A stretch of 64,000 nt of DNA from Channa striata. Taxonomy: Eukaryota; Chordata; Actinopteri; Anabantiformes; Channidae. Where the stretch lies: NCBI GenBank assembly GCA_033026295.1, contig CM065189.1:248001-312000 (forward strand). Direction: 5' to 3'. Shown in pieces: positions 57,558 to 64,000 of this stretch (positions within the stretch are counted from its first letter, which is position 1; each line of letters starts with the position of its first letter). The notes below the pieces were generated by a model. That model was not told the origin of the DNA. It saw only the letters and a list, made by a program, of their open reading frames with translations, and made no database searches. Position numbers and translations under genes: made by a program.

Positions 57558-57660
57558 CTGATGGAGAGAACAAGACACAAACAGCTGCAGTTATGAATCC
57601 ATCATCTGTTCATTTATTGACACTTTGAAGATGGTTGAACCTCATTAAAAACACACTTAC

Positions 57661-57707
57661 ACTTCCTCAGACCTGGTGTCAACCATCGTTCTCCACCAGG
57701 CTCCACC
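57661..57707 (-). CDS. Linker exon of copy 2, in phase
   Basis: 47 bp; VEPGGERWLTPGLRK joins LRR (phase 2) to B30.2 (needs 1 base) correctly. It shows that the 48-bp version in copy 1 is the derived, broken one. Confidence 0.88.
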
Positions 57708-57813
57708 CTGAAAGGAGGAGGGGGGTCGGAGCAGCACATTCTCTGTCAGCATGGACACATGGACATGACATAATACAGGATATTATATGTGTCTGCAGCA
57801 GGTCTGTCCATAC

Positions 57814-57987
57814 CTGAGAGTGTCCAGTCTCCAGTGTGGATCCTCGAGTCCAGCTGACAGCAGCTTCACTCCTGAGTCTCCTGGATGATTGTAGCTCAGG
57901 TCCAGTTCTCTCAGATGGGAGGGGTTGGAGCTCAGAGCTGAGGCCAGAGAAGCACAAGCTTCGTCTGTGAGCAGACAACCCGACAGT
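57814..57987 (-). CDS. Distal-type LRR exon of copy 2
   Basis: 174 bp, nearly identical to 26702-26875 (LSGCLLTDEACASLASAL). A (CA)n run follows at 57994-58034. Confidence 0.92.
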
Positions 57988-57994
57988 CTGCAGA

Positions 57995-58036
<42 letters not shown>

Positions 58037-58514
58037 AACCATCTGTCAACACTTGGTCTGATTTTCATAGATTTTTGGTTCAGCTCCCGTTTATTCCAGG
58101 TTCAGGTTTGGTACAAATGCAGGAATAAACCTGAAACATTATCTGTTGAATTTAGTAACTCTCCTCATGGAAAACAATATTCTGAGTGAAGGAAGTTAAA
58201 ACATTAGTTCACAACCCAACACAAGTGAAGCTTTTATTCACTTCTGAAAATCAGTTGGTCATTTGTCAAGTTCATTTTATTTATCTGGATGTTTTCATGG
58301 GAATTCAAAATGCTTCAAATCAGCATCAAAGAAAATGGATCAATATTATAGAATCAAATCAACATCACATAAAATCAAGGTGAAGTTTGGCTCAGTGGGT
58401 TTTATAATAATCTGTTCCACAGTGTCTGTCCTCAGACCCTGGACTTGGACGAGGACAAATGATCAGGGACAATAATTCCAGACAAACCAGTGAAGCAGTT
58501 TGATGAATCCTGAC

Positions 58515-61500
58515 CTGAGAGTCTCCAGTTGACAGTGTGGACTCTTCAGTCCATCACAGAGGAATTTCACTCCTGGATCCTGCAGGTCGTTGTTACTCAG
58601 GTCCAGTTCTCTCAGACTAGAGGACTGGGAGCTGAGGACTGAGGACAGACCTTCACAGCTTCTCTCTGACAGGTTACAGAGACTCAGTCTGAGGAGGAAA
58701 TAATGAACAAAATTGAAATACTTTCATTATAAGAACAGACAGAAAACAAAAGTCGTCATATTCCCCAAACCTCACACAGAATTTTAGTTGGACCCGTTAA
58801 ATCTGGACTAAATATAGAAACAAAAATTTAGTGAGTTACACTAAATAATCACCTCTATATGTAAATGTTTGCCTTTGAGGTTTGGCTAAATTAGGATTTA
58901 TATCATCGTGTCTCAGGATTGTCTACAATCCTTTTTTAGAATTCAGCAGTTTATACTAATTGAACAAGTAAGACACATAAATATAAGTTTTCTATATAAT
59001 AACACAAAATCATGTCTGATCTTCTCTGTAATAATCAGACTGAATGTTCATTTTCTCCTTTAGGACAAACAGTAACTTGATCTGACCTGAGAGTCTCCAG
59101 TAAGGTAGATGCGAGGTGGAAAGGCAGTGTGGACTCTTCAGTCCATCACAGAGGAATTTCACTCCTGGATCCTGCAGGTCGTTGTTACTCAGGTCCAGTT
59201 CTCTCAGACTAGAGGACTGGGAGCTGAGGACTGAGGACAGACCTTCACAGCTTCTCTCTGACAGGTTACAGAGACTCAGTCTGAGGAGGAAATAATGAAC
59301 AAAATTGAAATACTTTCATTATAAAAACAGACAGAAAACAAAAGTCGTCATATTCCCCAAACCTCACACAGAATTTTAGTTGGACCCGTTAAATCTGGAC
59401 TAAATATAGAAACAAAAATTTAGTGAGTTACACTAAATAATCACCTCTATATGTAAATGTTTGCCTTTGAGGTTTGGCTAAATTAGGATTTATATCATCG
59501 TGTCTCAGGATTGTCTACAATCCTTTTTTAGAATTCAGCAGTTTATACTAATTGAACAAGTAAGACACATAAATATAAGTTTTCTATATAATAACACAAA
59601 ATCATGTCTGATCTTCTCTGTAATAATCAGACTGAATGTTCATTTTCTCCTTTAGGACAAACAGTAACTTGATCTGACCTGAGAGTCTCCAGTTGACAGT
59701 GTGGACTCTTCAGTCCATCACAGAGGAATTTCACTCCTGGATCCTGCAGGTCGTTGTTACTCAGGTCCAGTTCTCTCAGACTAGAGGACTGGGAGCTGAG
59801 GACTGAGGACAGAACTTCACAGCTTCTCTCTGACAGTTTACAGAGAATCAGTCTGAGGAGGAAATAATGAAGAAAATTAAAATCCTTTCATTATAAGAAC
59901 AGACACAAAACAAAAGTCGTCATATTCTGAACAACTCACACAGAATTTTAGATCTTTGAGTTGGTTAAAACTGAACTGAAAATACAAACGGAAAATTTCT
60001 CAGCTGGACTAAATAAATTATAACGTCTCTATGTGTGTGGTAACCTGTACGTTTTTTCTAAACTTGGTGGGATGTAATTTTTAATCAGGACTGTAAACAA
60101 TCCTTGTTGAAAATACATCAGTTCATGTGCAACAGATAAAGGCAAGATTAAAGACAGAGATGGATGTGCAGAGAAGATGGAAGGAGTATTTTGATAATAA
60201 AACATGAAAAGAAAAACACAAAATCAACTCGTTTCTGATCTTCTCTGTAATAATCAGACTGAATGTTCATTTTCTCCTTTAGGACAAACAGTAACTTGAT
60301 CTGACCTGAGAGTCTCCAGTTGACAGTGTGGACTCTTCAGTCCATCACAGAGGAATTTCACTCCTGGATCCTGCAGGTCGTTGTTACTCAGGTCCAGTTC
60401 TCTCAGACTAGAGGACTGGGAGCTGAGGACTGAGGACAGACCTTCACAGCTTCTCTCTGACAGTTTACAGGGACTCAGTCTGGAGAGGAAATAACAAAGA
60501 AAATTGAAATACTTTCATTATAAAAATAGACAGAAAACAAAAGTCGTCATATTCTGAACAACTCACACAGAATTTTGGATCTATGAGTTGGTTAATACTG
60601 AACTGAATGTAAAAACGGAAAATTTCTCAATTGGACTAAATAAATTATAACGTCTCTATGTCTGTGATAAGTTTTGTAAGTTTTGTCTAAGATGTTGTTG
60701 ATGGAAAAGTACAGAGATGGTCAGAAGGAGCTGCATTGTGTCTTTGTGGATTTAGAGAAGGCGTTGGTGTGATGTAATTTTTAATCAGGATTGTCAAAAA
60801 TCCTTGTTGAAAATACACCAGTTCATTATAATAAAACATAAAAAGAAAAACACAAAATCAACTTGTTTCTGATCTTCTCTGTAATAATCAGACTGAAGGT
60901 TCATTTTCTCCTGTAGGACAAACAGTAAGTTGATCTGACCTGAGAGTCTCCAGTTGACAGTGTGGACTCTTCAGTCCATCACAGAGGAATTTCACTCCTG
61001 GATCCTGCAGGTCGTTGTTACTCAGGTCCAGTTCTCTCAGACTAGAGGACTGGGAGCTGAGGACTGAGGACAGACCTTCACAGCTTCTCTCTGACAGGTT
61101 ACAGGGACTCAGTCTGAGGAGGAAATAATGAACAAAATTGAAATCCTTTCATTATGAGAACAGACAGAAAACAAAAGTCGTCATATTCCTCAAACCTCAC
61201 ACAGAATTTTAGTTGCACCCGTTAAATCTGGACTAAATATAGAAACAAAAATTTAGTGAGTTACACTAAATAATCATCTCTATATGTAAATGTTTGCCTT
61301 TGAGGTTTGGCTAAATTATGTTTTATATCATCGTGTCTCAGGATTGTCTACAATCCTTTTTTAGAATTCAGCAGTTTATACTAATTGAACAAGTAAGACA
61401 CATAAATATAAGTTTTCTATATAATAACACAAAATCATGTCTGATCTTCTCTGTAATAATCAGACTGAAGGTTCATTTTCTCCTTTAGGACAAACAGTAA

Positions 61501-62246
61501 CTTGATCTGACCTGAGAGTCTCCAGTTGACAGTGTGGACTCTTCAGTCCATCACAGAGGAATTTCACTCCTGGATCCGGCAGGTCGTTGTTACTCAGGTC
61601 CAGTTCTCTCAGACTAGAGGACTGGGAGCTGAGGACTGAGGACAGAACTTCACAGCTTCTCTCTGACAGGTTACAGGGACTCAGTCTGAGGAGGAAATAA
61701 TGAACAAAATTTAAATACTTTCATTATAAGAACAGACAGAAAACAAAAGTCGTCATATTCTGAACAACTCACACAGAATTTTAGATCTTTGAGTTGGTTA
61801 AAACTGAACTGAAAATACAAACGGAAAATTTCTCAGCTGGACTAAATAAATTATAACGTCTCTATGTGTGTGGTAACCTGTACGTTTTTTCTAAACTTGG
61901 TGGGATGTAATTTTTAATCAGGACTGTAAACAATCCTTGTTGAAAATACATCAGTTCATTATAATAAAACATGAAAAGAAAAACACAAAATCAACTTGTT
62001 TCTGATCTTCTCTGTAATAATCAGACTGAAGGTTCATTTTCTCCTTTAGGACAAACAGTAACTTGATCTGACCTGAGAGTCTCCAGTTGACAGTGTGGAC
62101 TCTTCAGTCCATCACAGAGGAATTTCACTCCTGGATCCGGCAGGTCGTTGTTACTCAGGTCCAGTTCTCTCAGACTAGAGGACTGGGAGCTGAGGACTGA
62201 GGACAGAACTTCACAGCTTCTCTCTGACAGGTTACAGCCAGTCAGT
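58515..62246 (-). repeat. Tandem array of seven LRR exon-intron units
   Basis: Seven copies of the repeated-type LRR exon start at 58515, 59087, 59679, 60306, 60940, 61512 and 62073 (spacing 572, 592, 627, 634, 572, 561 bp). All are 174 bp except the one at 59087 (194 bp). Introns fall into two types by their opening words (CCCCAAACCTCACACAGAAT versus TGAACAACTCACACAGAAT). The block 58689-59086 is almost identical to 59281-59678, indicating a very recent duplication. Copy 1 has only two such exons. Confidence 0.93.
59087..59280 (-). pseudogene. LRR exon broken by a 24-for-4 base replacement
   Basis: The word TTGA between CTCCAG and CAGTGTGG in the other units is replaced by 24 bases at 59101-59124 (TAAGGTAGATGCGAGG...). 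Net gain 20 bp, not a multiple of three. Confidence 0.88.
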
Positions 62247-62412
62247 CTGCAGAGACAGTGATGCATAAAATGAGACGTTTTGTGTTAAAGAAGAAAATGT
62301 AGTTTAATAAATGGAAACAATCATTTATGATATTTATCTTTTCTCTTGTTGAAGTTTACAGCTGCAGTGAATTTAATAAAGAATAAATTGACTTTTTAAT
62401 CTTTGTACTCAC

Positions 62413-64000
62413 ACGACTTTCTTGGAGACTTTAACCACTCCCAGCACAAACAGAAGATCCTGCTCTGAAAAGTTATGACAGTTTTTCTTTGGCTCGAACA
62501 CGTCCAGATCTTTTCCTGATGACACTAACATGAAGAGCAGAGCTGACCACTGAGCACGAGACAGATTCTCTGTGGACAGACGTCCTGATGTCAGAGACTG
62601 TTGGATCTCGTCCACTAGAGAACGATCATTCAGTTCATTCAGACAGTGGAACAGGTTGATGCTTTTCTCTGCAGAGCGAGTCAAATCGATCTTCATCTTG
62701 ATGTACTGGATTGTTTTCTGATGGGTCTGTGAGCTACTTCCTGTCTGTGTCAGCAGACCTCGCAGAAGTTTCTGATTGATCTGCAGAGAAAGACCGAGGA
62801 GGAAGCGGAGGAACAAGTCCAGGTTTCCATTTGGACTCTGTAAGGCCTTCTCCACAGACCTCTGGTAGAAGTGTCTCATTGTAGTTGTGTCTTTCCTTTT
62901 TTTGGATATGGTTGATTGTTTCTCTGAGAGCAGATTGACTCCAGAGTTGAAGAATGTCAGATGGACATGAAGAGCAGCCAGAAACTCCTGGACACTCAGA
63001 TGGACGAAGCAGAACACCTTGTCCTGGTACAGTCCTCTCTCCTCTTTAAAGATCTGTGTGAACACTCCTGAGTAAACTGAGGCTGCTCTGATATCGATGC
63101 CACACTCTGTCAGGTCGGATTCATAGAAGATCAGGTTTCCTTTCTGCAGCTGTTCAAAAGCCAGTTTTCCCAGAGACTCAATCATCTTCCTGCTCTCTGG
63201 ACTCCAGTGAGGATCCGTCTCAGCTCCTCCATCATATTTGATGTTCTTCAGTTTTAGCTGAACCACCAGGAAGTGGATGTACATCTCAGTCAGGGTCTTG
63301 GGCAGCTCTCCTCCCTCTCGGGTTTTTAACACATCCTCCAGAACTGAAGCAGTGATCCAGCAGAAGACTGGGATGTGGCACATGATGTGGAGGCTTCGTG
63401 ATGTCTTGATGTGGGAGATGATTCTGCTGGCCTGCTCCTCATCTGTGAATCTCTTCCTGAAGTACTCGTCCTTCTGTGGGTCAGTGAACCCTCTGACCTC
63501 TGTCACCATGTCAACACAGTCAGGAGGGATCTGATTGGCTGCTGCAGGTCGTGTGGTTATCCAGAGGCGAGCGGAGGGAAGCAAGTTCCCCCTGATGAGG
63601 TTTGTCAGCAGCACATCCACTGAGGTGGACTCTGTGACATCAGTCAGGAACTCATTGTTGTGGAAGTCCAGAGGAAGTCGACACTCATCCAGACCACAAA
63701 GATGAACACAACCTGGAACTCTTCAAACCTGCAGATTCCTTTGGTTTCAGGAAAGAAGCGATGAACAAGTTCCACCAAGCTGAACTTTTTCTCTTTCAGC
63801 ACATTCAGCTCTCTGAAAGTCAGTGGAAATGTGAACTGTATGTCCTGGTTGGCTTTGTCTTCAGCCCAGTCCAGAGTGAACTTCTGTGTTAGGACTGTTT
63901 TCCCAATGCCAGCCACTCCCTTTGTCATCACTCTTCTGATTGGTCCATCTCTTCCAGGTGAAGCTTTAAAGATGTCTTCATGTCTGATGGTTGTTTCTGG
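62413..64000 (-). pseudogene. FISNA-NACHT exon of copy 2, frameshifted, cut by window end
   Basis: Walker A GVAGIGKT is present near 63920. The Walker B aspartates are lost by a one-base deletion near 63695. Downstream the sequence is open again in the correct frame (LLTNLIRGNLLPSARLWITT to KVSKKVV), about 95% identical to copy 1 by eye. Confidence 0.9.

Larger units (their letters stand above)
49277..64000 (+). repeat. Segmental duplication, copy 2
   Basis: Direct-orientation copy of 19892-29900, a few percent diverged by eye, with several large indels: +255 bp RT at 49736-49990, +545 bp at 52808-53354, about +1 kb at 54720-55735, and about +3 kb of extra LRR units at 58515-62246. It is cut by the gap on the left and the window end on the right. 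Confidence 0.93.
56977..64000 (-). pseudogene. NLRC3-like NLR, copy 2 (truncated by window, frameshifted NACHT)
   Basis: Exons on the minus strand: FISNA-NACHT (beyond 64000)-62413; repeated LRR exons 62246-62073, 61685-61512, 61113-60940, 60479-60306, 59852-59679, 59280-59087, 58688-58515; distal LRR 57987-57814; linker 57707-57661; B30.2 57557-56977. Compared with copy 1, one base is lost at about 63694-63697, turning Walker B FIFDGLDE into FIFVVWMS and leading to a stop. The LRR exon at 59087-59280 carries a net 20-bp gain that also breaks the frame. By contrast the linker and B30.2 exons are in phase. The N-terminal exons lie outside the window. As read, it is a pseudogene with an intact 3' half. 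Confidence 0.88.

Noticed and set aside
58515..62246. CRISPR-like regularly spaced repeats
   Set aside because: The repeats are 174-bp LRR exons with splice sites in a eukaryotic gene; spacing is hundreds of bases.

Overview
This window is teleost fish nuclear DNA. The signs are an NLR of the fish-specific NLR-C/NLRC3-like type (repeated short N-terminal exons, FISNA-NACHT exon, 174-bp LRR exons, B30.2 last exon), a trace-amine receptor pseudogene, and interspersed repeats that I recognise as typical of fish. Coding exons are split by introns with GT..AG ends. Little of the window looks like intact host gene; most of it is immune-receptor duplicates and layers of transposable elements.

Layout. 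0-17.7 kb is a graveyard of mobile elements: an integrase-core protein remnant (81-822), a fish repeat (2.7 kb), LINE scraps (4.9, 9.8-11.4 and 16.4 kb), a hAT-derived fragment (11.4-11.96 kb), two decayed tRNA copies (12.3 and 15.9 kb) and one unidentified possible terminal exon (6.95 kb). A TAAR-like receptor pseudogene lies on the minus strand at 17.8-18.9 kb. At 19.1-20.1 kb there is a strange array of ACTAGT palindromes. From 25.9 to 33.5 kb, on the minus strand, is a ten-exon NLRC3-like gene whose splice phases I could follow from the start codon to the third LRR exon. 34404-41579 is one complete DNA transposon of Ginger type: TIRs, a 4-bp target duplication, and two spliced genes (a DDE integrase, and a Ulp1-like protease with a PHD-like end). 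42.2-43.2 kb is a broken NLR fragment on the plus strand carrying a SINE. 43.6-45.9 kb is a decayed Ty1/copia element. 46-48.5 kb is a LINE split by two later insertions. A 100-N gap sits at 49177-49276.

Everything after the gap (49277-64000) is a second, direct-orientation copy of 19892-29900. It has grown to 14.7 kb, mainly because the LRR exon-intron unit is present seven times instead of two. The two NLR copies carry different lesions. Copy 1 has one extra base in the short exon before B30.2. Copy 2 has lost one base in the NACHT Walker B motif and has a broken LRR exon. As read, neither copy encodes the full FISNA-NACHT-LRR-B30.2 protein.

The strongest findings are the complete Ginger element, the LRR-exon amplification, and the pair of NLR copies with separate frameshifts. 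Because copy 2 starts at an assembly gap, a haplotype or assembly duplication cannot be excluded from the sequence alone. All homology calls are by eye; no database search was run.
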